Below are positions 44,764 to 52,904 of a stretch of DNA of 64,000 nt, piece after piece. The stretch spans positions 1,984,001 to 2,048,000 of the forward strand of contig NZ_CP102197.1 of assembly GCF_024584435.1 (NCBI RefSeq), written 5' to 3'. The position numbers and the translations under genes were made by a program. This DNA is from Schaalia odontolytica. Its GTDB lineage: Bacteria > Actinomycetota > Actinomycetes > Actinomycetales > Actinomycetaceae. Every line of letters begins with the position of its first letter. Position 1 is the first letter of the stretch. The notes below the pieces were generated by a model that saw nothing but the letters and a program-made list of their open reading frames with translations, had not been told where the DNA came from and did no database searches.

Positions 44764-44944
44764 CGAGTGGCGCGCCGCCTCGGCCCTCGTGGGATCGGGC
44801 GGGGTCGGCGCGAGGATGCCACGGGTCGTTACGCTTGCGACAAGAATGCGGCAGAAGTTGGCTGCATCACTCGTTTTTCTTTGGGATGGAGCATAGGTTA
44901 CGATGAACCCCGTATCCGATGATCGCGTCCAGTTGGAGTTTTCT

Positions 44945-45388
44945 ATGAGTGATCCCACGAACCCGTACCCCTCGTCTCCGTCTCCGGAGCAGCCCGCCTA
45001 CGGCCAGCAGGCCCCGCAGGGACAGCCCGCCTACGGACAGCAGGCATACGGCCAGCAGGCATACGGCCAGCCGATGTACGCGCTCAACCCCGCGGTTGAG
45101 AAGATTCGTTCGAACGCGTCAACCGCCCGCATGCTCTCGTTCCTGAGCTTCCTGTTCGGCGGCATGTTCCTGTCCGGCGGCATGTGGTTCTGGGCGAACA
45201 AGCTGATGGAAGAGGCCCAGGCCTACGGTGCGCCGATGGACGTCGTGACCGACGTTCAGGGCGCGCGTTCGGCCGCCAAGATCTGCACGATCATTCACGG
45301 CGTCATCATTGCCGTGTTCCTCGTTTTCATCATCATCATTCCGATCATTATCGCCCTCGCCGGAGCGGGTTCCGGCGCGTTCTCCTGA
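44945..45388 (+). CDS. Tyr/Gly/Pro-rich membrane protein, member 3 of 5
   Basis: 147 residues from the ATG at 44945 (GGAG 6 nt upstream). N-terminal YGQQA repeats, then MYALNPAVEKIRSNASTARM, a helix MLSFLSFLFGGMFLSGGMWFW and a C-terminal helix (IIHGVIIAVFLVFIIIIPII). Closest to members 1 and 4. A strong terminator follows. Confidence 0.8.
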   Translation: MSDPTNPYPSSPSPEQPAYGQQAPQGQPAYGQQAYGQQAYGQPMYALNPAVEKIRSNASTARMLSFLSFLFGGMFLSGGMWFWANKLMEEAQAYGAPMDVVTDVQGARSAAKICTIIHGVIIAVFLVFIIIIPIIIALAGAGSGAFS

Positions 45389-45403
45389 GCAGACCGCGAG
45401 TGT

Positions 45404-45436
45404 GAGGCCCGGGGAGCATCACGCTCCCCGGGCCTC
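45404..45436 (+). terminator. Strong hairpin terminator after member 3
   Basis: Perfect 14-bp arms GAGGCCCGGGGAGC and GCTCCCCGGGCCTC around ATCAC. Confidence 0.85.
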
Positions 45437-45570
45437 GCTTCCATCGGTGCGCACAATCCGCAGCTTCTTGTGCCCCGACTCGGTCGCGGCGTCTGGGTTC
45501 GCCTCCCGGGGTCGCGGGACCCGTGCGTTACGATGGGCGGGAAGGTTGGCACACGGATGAGGAGCGACCG

Positions 45571-46038
45571 ATGAGTGATTCCACGGAATACCAGGCATCG
45601 GAGGACGAGGCCTTCGGCCGCCGAGCGGGTGAGTTCGCGGGCGCGGGCCAGGGAGCGCAGGGGACGTATGCGCGCCAGGCCCCCTTCTCCCAGCCGATGT
45701 ACGCCCAGCCGATGTACGCGCTCAACCCCGTGATCGAGAAGATTCGTTCGAACGCGTTGACGGCCCGCATGTTCTCCTACCTGAGTTTTCTCTTCGGCGG
45801 CATGCTCCTCTCCGGCGGCATGTGGTTCTGGGCCGACAAGCTGATGGAAGAGGTGCGGCTGTACGGCGCCCCGATGGACGTCGCGGCCGAGGTCGAGCGC
45901 GCTCGTTCGGCCGCCAAGGCGTGCACGATTGCTCACGGGGTGATTACCGGGGTGATCCTCGTGTCCACCTTCCTCGTTCTCATTGGCTCCGCGCTCATCA
46001 TGGCGTTGTTTGCCACCTGGGTGCAGGCGTATTCCTGA
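45571..46038 (+). CDS. Tyr/Gly/Pro-rich membrane protein, member 4 of 5
   Basis: 155 residues from the ATG at 45571 (GAGGAGC upstream). The repeat region is short (QPMYAQPMYALNPVIEKIRS), followed by the same two-helix domain as member 3 (SYLSFLFGGMLLSGGMWFW, TIAHGVITGVILVSTFLVLI). A recent paralogue of member 3: about three quarters of the membrane part is shared. Confidence 0.8.
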   Translation: MSDSTEYQASEDEAFGRRAGEFAGAGQGAQGTYARQAPFSQPMYAQPMYALNPVIEKIRSNALTARMFSYLSFLFGGMLLSGGMWFWADKLMEEVRLYGAPMDVAAEVERARSAAKACTIAHGVITGVILVSTFLVLIGSALIMALFATWVQAYS

Positions 46039-46113
46039 GCGACCGGCGGCGAGGAGGCACGCGTCGGCTAGGATGATCCGAGACCTTGGTAGCGATGCAG
46101 TGAGGAGCAACCC

Positions 46114-46593
46114 GTGACCGATCCCTCGAACCCCTACGCCTCCCTGCCTCCCGGCGGCCAGGCCCCGACCTGGCAGGCACCTCAGTACGGTCACTCCCAG
46201 CCCGGATACGACCAGGCCCCGTACGGCTACGGACAGGGGGCCTACGGCCAGGCCCAATACGGATATGGGCAGGCCCCGTACGGCTACGGGCAGCCGGTGT
46301 ATGGCCAGCCGGGATACGTGGCTCCGTACGACTCCAGGTACGACGGCATGCGAACGCAGGCGATCGTCGCCATCGTCCTGTCGGTCGTCAGCTGGTTCCT
46401 CTTCCACATCTTCATGTCGGTCCCGGCGATGATCTGGGCGATCATCCTCGCGGGAAAGGCGCGCGGCGAGGAGGTTCCCTCCGGCGTGCGGAGCCTGGTG
46501 AATGCGGCTCGCCTGGTGACCATCATCATGGTTGTTCTCCAGCTCCTCATCGTGATCGGGATCGTCGCACTCTTCATGCTCTATCCGTATTAG
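46114..46593 (+). CDS. Tyr/Gly/Pro-rich membrane protein, member 5a (DUF4190-like)
   Basis: 159 residues, GTG start at 46114 after GAGGAGC. N-terminal PYGYGQ repeats (about 28-70), then RTQAIVAIVLSVVSWFLFHI, MIWAIILAGKARGEEVPSGV and a last helix. This arrangement, helix-(A/S)MIWAI-charged loop-helix, differs from members 1-4 and is shared with the next gene. Unknown role. Confidence 0.8.
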   Translation: MTDPSNPYASLPPGGQAPTWQAPQYGHSQPGYDQAPYGYGQGAYGQAQYGYGQAPYGYGQPVYGQPGYVAPYDSRYDGMRTQAIVAIVLSVVSWFLFHIFMSVPAMIWAIILAGKARGEEVPSGVRSLVNAARLVTIIMVVLQLLIVIGIVALFMLYPY

Positions 46594-46716
46594 GAACTGG
46601 TCGAGTGACGGACGCGAGGCGGGTGCCCGTGCCCTCCTCACCCGCGTGCCCATTGTCGGCGCAGCGGCGAAGGCTACACTGAGGGGAGTATCACCAGCGA
46701 CATGATGGAGTTGCCC

Positions 46717-47088
46717 ATGAACGATCCCGCGACGCCGGGCGCTTCGAGCCTCGCGGCCCGGCCAGCCGATGGCGAATCGCCGCGCGGCGGCCCCGCTGAT
46801 CAGCCCGCCTTCGCGGCCGCTCGCTTCGAGGGCTTGCGAGTCTACTCGATCACGGTCATCGTCCTGTCCCTCCTCAGCTGGTTCACGCTGTTCCTCCTCG
46901 TGTCGGTGTCGTCGATGATCTGGGCGATCGTCCTGGCGGCAAGGGCGCGCTCTGCCGATGCGCCCTCGGATGTGCGAACCATGACCAGGGTCGCCCTCGG
47001 CGTCTCGGCGGTCATGGTTGTCCTCCAGCTTCTTGGCGTCGCCTACGTCGTGTGGTACCTCATTCAAGCGGCCCAGAACGTCGCGTGA
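46717..47088 (+). CDS. Small membrane protein, member 5b, paralogue of the previous gene
   Basis: 123 residues from the ATG at 46717 (GGAG 6 nt upstream; ATGs at 46702/46705 have none). VYSITVIVLSLLSWFTLFLL, SSMIWAIVLAARARSADAPS and a final helix align with the 46114 product, but the Tyr-rich repeats are replaced by an Ala/Pro-rich start. Ends the five-gene run. Confidence 0.78.
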   Translation: MNDPATPGASSLAARPADGESPRGGPADQPAFAAARFEGLRVYSITVIVLSLLSWFTLFLLVSVSSMIWAIVLAARARSADAPSDVRTMTRVALGVSAVMVVLQLLGVAYVVWYLIQAAQNVA

Positions 47089-47156
47089 GCCCCGCGCGGG
47101 CGCCGACGCCTCGGCCCGGACGCAGGCCACTGCCTCGCAGCCGGGAGGTCCACCTG

Positions 47157-47162
47157 TATTCT
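47157..47162 (+). promoter_or_regulatory. -10 box TATTCT, leaderless start of the ATPase gene
   Basis: Seven nt separate the box from the ATG at 47170. Confidence 0.5.
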
Positions 47163-47169
47163 TGAGGGC

Positions 47170-48924
47170 ATGACCCCCCGATACGAGGCCCCCTCCCGCT
47201 CAGTCGCCGGAACCGACGCGGACCTGCTGGATCAGCTGCGCCATGCCGACGGACGCCCCTACGGCTTCTACAAGAAAGTCGCCGGAGCCTGGGACTACGG
47301 CGACTTCACCCTCGCGATCGATCACGTCCAAGCCGACCCCTTTGCTCCGCCCACGGCGCTGCGAGCCTACGCGACCCCCCAGGCGATGGGACTTCCGGAG
47401 GAAGCCCTGGCCTCGCCGGATGCGCGCCTGGCGGCCGCCGACTTCCTGGCCCGCGCCTTCGACGAGGCCATCCGCGCTCGAGGAGCGCGCGACGTGTCGA
47501 TCGCCCGCGCGGGTGCCCTCATCCTGCAGCGCTCCTACGCCAGCGTGCTTCCCGACCGTGTCGAGGTCCGCTTCCAGGCCAAGCTCCCGGCCCGCGGGCG
47601 CACGATCCTCGGCAAAAGCGCGGCACGACTCTTCGACGTGGACGTTCCCAACGTCGTCATGGACTGCTTCGACTTCGTGTCGCACGACCCGGATACGACG
47701 CGCAAGCGCTCGCGTTTGCTGGCCCACATTGCCTCCTACGAGGACCACCGGGCGCTGCAGGAACAGCTGGAAGCCAACGGGTGGGTGACCTTCGTCGCCG
47801 ACGACTCCCTCCTGGCGCGCCGCTCGGGGGTTTCCGAGGCGCCCCTGACCGGCGACGGGGTCGTCGCCTTCCGCTCCCCCGACTCGCTTCGCGTATCCGT
47901 GAGCCTGCCGCATGCGGGCGACGTGTCGGGCATGGCGATCCCGCGGGGGCTGACGCTGATCGTGGGCGGAGGCTACCACGGAAAGTCCACCCTGCTGGAG
48001 GCGATCGCCCGCGGCGTCTACGCCCACGTGCCGGGCGATGGCCGCGAGCTGGTCGCAACCGACCCGAGCGCCACGAAGGTGCGCGCCGCCGATGGGCGAG
48101 CCGTGACGGGCGTCGACATCTCTGCCTTCATCAGCCACCTGCCCGGCAGCATCGACACCACCAACTTCTCGACGGAGAATGCCTCGGGTTCCACGTCGCA
48201 GGCCGCCTCGATCATCGAGTCCCTGCAGCTGGGCGCGCGCAGCCTTCTCATCGACGAGGACACCTCAGCGACGAATCTCCTCATTCGGGACACCCGCATG
48301 CGTGACCTGGTCGCCGCCGACAAGGAACCGATCACCCCGCTCGTGGACCGAGTGTCCTCCCTGACCGGGGCCGGGACCTCGCTCATCATGGTGGTCGGCG
48401 GCTCGGGTGCCTTCCTGGACGCCGCTGACCGCGTCCTCATGATGGACAACTACCGCTGCCTTGACGTCACCGAACGCGCCAAACAGGTTGCCGCCGATCT
48501 TCCGCGTCCCCGCACCGATGCCCCCGCCTCCTGGGACAGCGCGCCCCGGGTCCCTCTCGCCAAGGCGCGAGTGGACCGTCCTCGCACGAAGGCAACCGGG
48601 ACGCACGCCCTGACCGTGGATCGGCAGGTCGTCGATATCTCTGACGTCGAGGCGGTCCTCGACCCCGGCCAGGCCGAAGCCATCGCGTGGTGCGTGCGCG
48701 GGGTCCTCGAGGAGATGGCGGGGAAGCAGGACCTGGTCGAGCTGATGGCGAAGCTGGGCAGGCGGCTGGCGTCGGAAGGGCTCGACGCCGTCTGCAAGTT
48801 CGGTGCCCGCCCCTATCCGGCGTTCCTCGCGCGCCCGCGCCTCATCGACGTGGGTGCGGCGATCAACCGCTACCGGGGACTGATCCTGCGTGGCGACGAG
48901 GAGTGGGAGCCGGGCGAGTCCTAA
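47170..48924 (+). CDS. Predicted P-loop ATPase of the ABC class (PF09818-type)
   Basis: 584 residues. The N-terminal domain (DADLLDQLRHADGRPYGFYK, GAWDYGDFTLAIDHVQADPF) and the nucleotide region with Walker-A-like GGGYHGKSTLLEAIARGVY (about 266), IDEDTSATN and VVGGSGAFLDAADRVLMMDN are the hallmarks of the family. Function in bacteria is unknown; the fold is ABC-type but lacks a transporter partner here. No Shine-Dalgarno; the start follows TATTCT by 7 nt. Confidence 0.9.
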   Translation: MTPRYEAPSRSVAGTDADLLDQLRHADGRPYGFYKKVAGAWDYGDFTLAIDHVQADPFAPPTALRAYATPQAMGLPEEALASPDARLAAADFLARAFDEAIRARGARDVSIARAGALILQRSYASVLPDRVEVRFQAKLPARGRTILGKSAARLFDVDVPNVVMDCFDFVSHDPDTTRKRSRLLAHIASYEDHRALQEQLEANGWVTFVADDSLLARRSGVSEAPLTGDGVVAFRSPDSLRVSVSLPHAGDVSGMAIPRGLTLIVGGGYHGKSTLLEAIARGVYAHVPGDGRELVATDPSATKVRAADGRAVTGVDISAFISHLPGSIDTTNFSTENASGSTSQAASIIESLQLGARSLLIDEDTSATNLLIRDTRMRDLVAADKEPITPLVDRVSSLTGAGTSLIMVVGGSGAFLDAADRVLMMDNYRCLDVTERAKQVAADLPRPRTDAPASWDSAPRVPLAKARVDRPRTKATGTHALTVDRQVVDISDVEAVLDPGQAEAIAWCVRGVLEEMAGKQDLVELMAKLGRRLASEGLDAVCKFGARPYPAFLARPRLIDVGAAINRYRGLILRGDEEWEPGES

Positions 48925-49004
48925 CGCTTCCCCGGGGGGGATTCAGGGGGTAATCAGGGTAGTTACCCCTAGCGCTGAGGCGCGTGGAGAAGCAGGATGG
49001 GGAC

Positions 49005-49826
49005 ATGAGCACAAACTTCGTTCCCGTCCCGCCCCAAGCCGCACCCCAGGGGGGCCCGGCCTATCCGGCTCCCCAGGGGGCCCCGGCCTACGCTGCCCCC
49101 CAGAACGGGCAGGCCATGCCTATCGTTCAGCTTCAGGCCGTCTCCAAGCTCTACGGGCAGGGAGACGCCCAGGTGCGCGCCCTCGTCGACGTGACCGTCG
49201 GCTTCGGCGCCGGTGAATTCACCGCAATCATGGGTCCCTCCGGATCCGGCAAGTCGACGATGATGCACATTCTCGCCGGCCTCGACGCCCCCACCTCAGG
49301 GCGCGTCTACGTCGAGGGGACCGACATCACGGCCCTGAATGACACCACGCTGACGAAGCTGCGACGCGACCGCATTGGCTTCGTGTTCCAGTCCTTCAAC
49401 CTGGTTCCCACCCTGGACGCCCGCGCCAACATCCTTCTCCCGATGCGCCTGGCGGGTGCCACTCCCGACCCGGCCTGGTTCGACATGATCGTTGCCTCTC
49501 TGGGCATCGGAGACCGCCTGGGCCACCGCCCCTCCGAGATGTCGGGCGGCCAGCAGCAGCGCGTCGCCGTCGCCCGCGCCCTCATGAGCCGCCCGGCCGT
49601 CATCGTCGCGGACGAACCCACCGGCAACCTCGACTCCCGCTCAACGGGAGAGGTCATGGAGCTCCTGCGACGGGCGGTCGACGAACTGGGGCAAAGCGTC
49701 ATCATGGTCACTCACGACACGAGGACGGCAGCCTACGCGGACCGCGTCCTCGTCTGCCGCGACGGTCAGGTCGTCTCCGACCTGCGTGACGTCACCGCCG
49801 ACTCGCTGGCCGCGTCGCTTCGCTGA
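49005..49826 (+). CDS. MacB/LolD-type ABC transporter ATPase
   Basis: 273 residues from the ATG at 49005 (an in-frame GTG at 48984 is possible). An unusual Pro/Ala/Tyr-rich N-terminus of about 40 residues, [17 protein letters not shown], resembles the neighbouring Tyr/Gly/Pro proteins. ATPase core: [39 protein letters not shown]. It forms a system with the FtsX-type permease 29 bp downstream. Confidence 0.93.
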   Translation: MSTNFVPVPPQAAPQGGPAYPAPQGAPAYAAPQNGQAMPIVQLQAVSKLYGQGDAQVRALVDVTVGFGAGEFTAIMGPSGSGKSTMMHILAGLDAPTSGRVYVEGTDITALNDTTLTKLRRDRIGFVFQSFNLVPTLDARANILLPMRLAGATPDPAWFDMIVASLGIGDRLGHRPSEMSGGQQQRVAVARALMSRPAVIVADEPTGNLDSRSTGEVMELLRRAVDELGQSVIMVTHDTRTAAYADRVLVCRDGQVVSDLRDVTADSLAASLR

Positions 49827-49855
49827 GCGCCCCACACGAACCAGAGGCTTCACCC

Positions 49856-52384
49856 ATGTCTGCAACAAGCACACTCCTGAGCGCCAACCTGCGCACCCAC
49901 GGCCGCCGCTACGTCTCCACGGGCCTGGCTGTGGCCATCTCCACCGCCTTCATCGCGATCACCCTGATCGTCATGACCACCCTGGCAGCCAGCCTCAGCG
50001 CGGGCGTCTACTCTCGGTATCGGGGAGGAACCATCGTCGTCGAGCGGGGCAAGGGCGGGACAGAAGAGTCGATGTCGCGCGCCACCGAAGCTCTGAAGGC
50101 GCTGCCCGGCGTATCCGGCATCAAGGAAATGGGGCAGTGGCCTGGCGAAGCCCAGAGCGATTACAGCCGCGGCAAGCTCTACGTCTCGATCCTCCCGTCC
50201 GATCCTTTCGAAAAGCCCCGATTGACACGAGGAAAGCTCCCCGAATCGGAGACCGAGATTGTCATCCCGGAATCAACCGCCTCGACCTTGAAGCTGTCGG
50301 TCGGCGATACGCTGGGCATGCGCCCCGGATACTCCTCGAAAGAGTACCGCTCCGTGAGCATCGTCGGGCTCACCCCCTCGCGTACCTCCGGTATCGGGCT
50401 GCCCTCCTCCTACCTAACCGATAAGGGTTTTGCCGCCGTTTATGGCACGTCCACCACGGGAGCGATACTCGTGGCCACCTCCTCTCCCGATGCGGACCAG
50501 AACGCAAACCCTCCCGTGGCCACCCAGGAGACCTGGGTGGCATCCGCAAACTCGGCGCTCGCAGGGATCCCCGACATAACGGTGAGCACCGTCAAGGACA
50601 AGATCAAGGAAGACCTGGATCAAGCGCAAATTGGAAGCGCAGCCACGATGGCAATCATGCTGGTCTTCCCGGCGATTGCAGCGCTCGTTGCCTCTATCGT
50701 CGTCTCCTCGACCTTCCGCGTCGTGCTCGCTCAGCGCACCAGAGAGTTGGCGCTGCTGCGCACCCTCGGGGCAACGAGAGGGCAGGTGCGCTCGCTGGTC
50801 GTCCGAGAGGCGTTCGCGATCGGAGCGATCTCATCCGCGATTGGCGTCGCAGCCGGTGCGCTGATCGGTACGCTCGCGGCGTGGGGTACTGGCCTGGCCG
50901 ATAGCTTCCCCGCCGCAATCGGGGCGCTGTCGCCCGTGCAGCTCATCGGCACGTGGCTGGGAGCAACCCTCTTTACGACCCTCGTCGGGGTCTTCCCCGC
51001 ACGCGCCGCCTCGCGAGTTGCCCCCATCGCCGCGCTCGCCCCCGTCAACGAGGTGGGAGCCGCCGCCCGCAAGAAGCACACGGTGCGCTTCATCATCGGC
51101 CTGCTCATGACCGTGGGATCCTGCGCGCTCGTGGCCCTCGCCCTGAGCGCGAAGGACAACTCGGCAAAGTTCCTGGGTGCCTTCGGCGGATCGATCCTTG
51201 CCCTCATCGGTGCCATTCTTGTGATCTCAGTGCTCCTGCCGTCGATCACCCGTGGATTTGGTCTCTTGTTCCCCGGGATGCTGTCGGCCATGGCTCGCGA
51301 GAACACGACCCGCAACCCCGGACGCACCTCCGCCACGGGCACCGCGATCATCATCGGCGTCACCCTGGTGGTCACCATCATGGTGGGAGCAGCCTCCATG
51401 CGCACCACCTTGGTTGACGCGGTCAACTCCGCCAGGCCCTTCGACCTCATTGCGGTGAGCAGGACCGGTGTCCTGACCGACGAGCAGAAGTCAGGCATCG
51501 TCTCGACGGAGGGGGTGGCGGCCACGGTCGACCAGTACGGTGCCCCTGGCGAGCTGACCAAGACATCGGGAGCGCCCGCCTACAAGCCGCTTGGGAACAG
51601 CGACCTGGATGCTGAGGTTGCAGCATCGGTCTCGGTGTCCGGCGAGCCGGATTACACGTCGGTGGTTCATTCTCCCGTGACGCAGCTCGGCGACGATCAG
51701 GTTCGCGTCGGCGAGAAGTCCGTGGAAGGTCAGAAGCTGAAGCTGTGCGTCGACTCCTGCGTTGAGCTGACGGCCGTCTACTCAAACTCCCTCTCCTTTG
51801 GCCAGGCTGCCGTCTCCGAGGCGACTCTGCGCCGCATCTCCGAGCCCGAGCGTCAAGCCGTCATTATCAAGATGGTTGACGGGGCCGATCCAGAGACCGT
51901 CCAGTCGGCTTTGCTCAAGGACGCTTCCCTTGACGTGTCCGGAAGCGCCCTCGAACGCAAGATATACATGACGATGATCGACCGGCTGATGCTCGTCCTG
52001 GTTGGTCTCCTGGGTGTGTCCGTCCTGGTGTCTCTTGTGGGCGTGGCCAACACGCTGTCGCTGTCGGTGGCCGAACGCACCCGCGAGAACGGGCTCCTGC
52101 GGGCACTCGGCCTGACGAAGCGCCAGATGAAGGGGCTCATGGCCGTCGAGGCGCTCATCCTGTCGCTCACGGGCGCGCTCATCGGCCTTGTCCTGGGTGC
52201 CTGCTTCGGGTGGATCGGTGTCCTGGCCCTTCCTCTTGAGGACGCGACCCCGGTGCTGAGCATTCCGTGGGGCCAGCTGGCCATCGTCTTCGTGATCGCG
52301 GTCGTCTGCGCCCTCGTGGCCTCCTGGTTGCCGGGACGCCGCGCCGCTCGCGTCAGCCCCTCCGAGGCATTGGCTACGGAGTAG
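49856..52384 (+). CDS. FtsX-family ABC transporter permease with two FtsX domains
   Basis: 842 residues. N-terminal helix (STGLAVAISTAFIAITLIVM), a periplasm-type extracellular domain (about 50-260), a three-helix FtsX domain (about 265-405 with RTRELALLRTLGATRGQVRS), another membrane pair (near 405-530), a second extracellular domain (about 530-690), and a closing FtsX domain (RTRENGLLRALGLTKRQMKG) with three helices. Typical of MacB-like or antibiotic/lipid export and signal-transduction permeases in Gram-positives. Substrate unknown. Confidence 0.93.
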   Translation: MSATSTLLSANLRTHGRRYVSTGLAVAISTAFIAITLIVMTTLAASLSAGVYSRYRGGTIVVERGKGGTEESMSRATEALKALPGVSGIKEMGQWPGEAQSDYSRGKLYVSILPSDPFEKPRLTRGKLPESETEIVIPESTASTLKLSVGDTLGMRPGYSSKEYRSVSIVGLTPSRTSGIGLPSSYLTDKGFAAVYGTSTTGAILVATSSPDADQNANPPVATQETWVASANSALAGIPDITVSTVKDKIKEDLDQAQIGSAATMAIMLVFPAIAALVASIVVSSTFRVVLAQRTRELALLRTLGATRGQVRSLVVREAFAIGAISSAIGVAAGALIGTLAAWGTGLADSFPAAIGALSPVQLIGTWLGATLFTTLVGVFPARAASRVAPIAALAPVNEVGAAARKKHTVRFIIGLLMTVGSCALVALALSAKDNSAKFLGAFGGSILALIGAILVISVLLPSITRGFGLLFPGMLSAMARENTTRNPGRTSATGTAIIIGVTLVVTIMVGAASMRTTLVDAVNSARPFDLIAVSRTGVLTDEQKSGIVSTEGVAATVDQYGAPGELTKTSGAPAYKPLGNSDLDAEVAASVSVSGEPDYTSVVHSPVTQLGDDQVRVGEKSVEGQKLKLCVDSCVELTAVYSNSLSFGQAAVSEATLRRISEPERQAVIIKMVDGADPETVQSALLKDASLDVSGSALERKIYMTMIDRLMLVLVGLLGVSVLVSLVGVANTLSLSVAERTRENGLLRALGLTKRQMKGLMAVEALILSLTGALIGLVLGACFGWIGVLALPLEDATPVLSIPWGQLAIVFVIAVVCALVASWLPGRRAARVSPSEALATE

Positions 52385-52452
52385 CGGTTAGAGGTCGCCG
52401 CGTCGGGCCGCAATCGAGGGGAAACCCAGCTATCGGTTGAACCGGCAGCCAT

Positions 52453-52600
52453 GAAACCGAGACCACCCCTGCTTGTGGCCCTGTGGGACCCGGGGAAACC
52501 GAGACCACCCCTGCTTGTGGCCCTGTGGGACCCGGGGAAACCAAGACCACCCCTGCTTGTGGCCCTGTGGGACCCGGGGAAACCGAGACCACCCCTGCCT
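52453..52600. repeat. 42-bp tandem repeat, 3.5 copies
   Basis: Units start at 52453, 52495, 52537 and 52579; each includes ACCACCCCTGCTTGTGGCCC and CTGTGGGACCCGGGG. Nearly identical. Confidence 0.9.
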
Positions 52601-52783
52601 CCAAACAATCGGCCGTATTGGGCACTTGTGGCGAGGCGGGGGTGGTCTGGGTTGCATGAGGGGGGGTGAAGGGCGGTCTGGGTTTCAGGCGGGGCGGAGG
52701 TGGGAGTCCCCTCTGAGTCCGAGGCCGCGTGGCGAGTGTGCATCCCCGCATAGGGGGCCGCGTGGTGGTGTCCGCGGTCGGTG

Positions 52784-52897
52784 GCCCGCCGGAACCGCGG
52801 CCCGCGCCGCGAGCGTCGCTCGGCGCGTCGGCTCAAAGCCCGACCAGGGCATGTCGCCGCCCGCCGGAACCGCGGCCCGCGCCGCGAGCGTCGCTCG
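52784..52897. repeat. 39-bp direct repeat pair
   Basis: Copies at 52784-52822 and 52859-52897 with the core GGAACCGCGGCCCGCGCCGC. Identical over their length. Confidence 0.85.
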
Positions 52898-52904
52898 TTC
52901 GGGC

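Larger units (their letters stand above)
52385..52904. other. Intergenic region with two repeat families
   Basis: Between the permease and the converging serine dehydratase gene. It holds a 42-bp tandem repeat (52453-52600) and a 39-bp direct repeat pair (52784-52897). Open frames through the repeats are artefacts of period-three units. Confidence 0.65.

Noticed and set aside
41410..44958. Very long minus-strand open frame opposite nrdE and the Tyr/Gly/Pro-rich genes
   Set aside because: It mirrors the codon-position bias of nrdE, is rich in Arg/Pro runs from repeats, and has no start signal or family motif; nrdE has all expected motifs.
45295..47130. Long minus-strand open frame of about 611 codons
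   Set aside because: Antisense shadow of four well-formed membrane-protein genes with ribosome sites on the plus strand.
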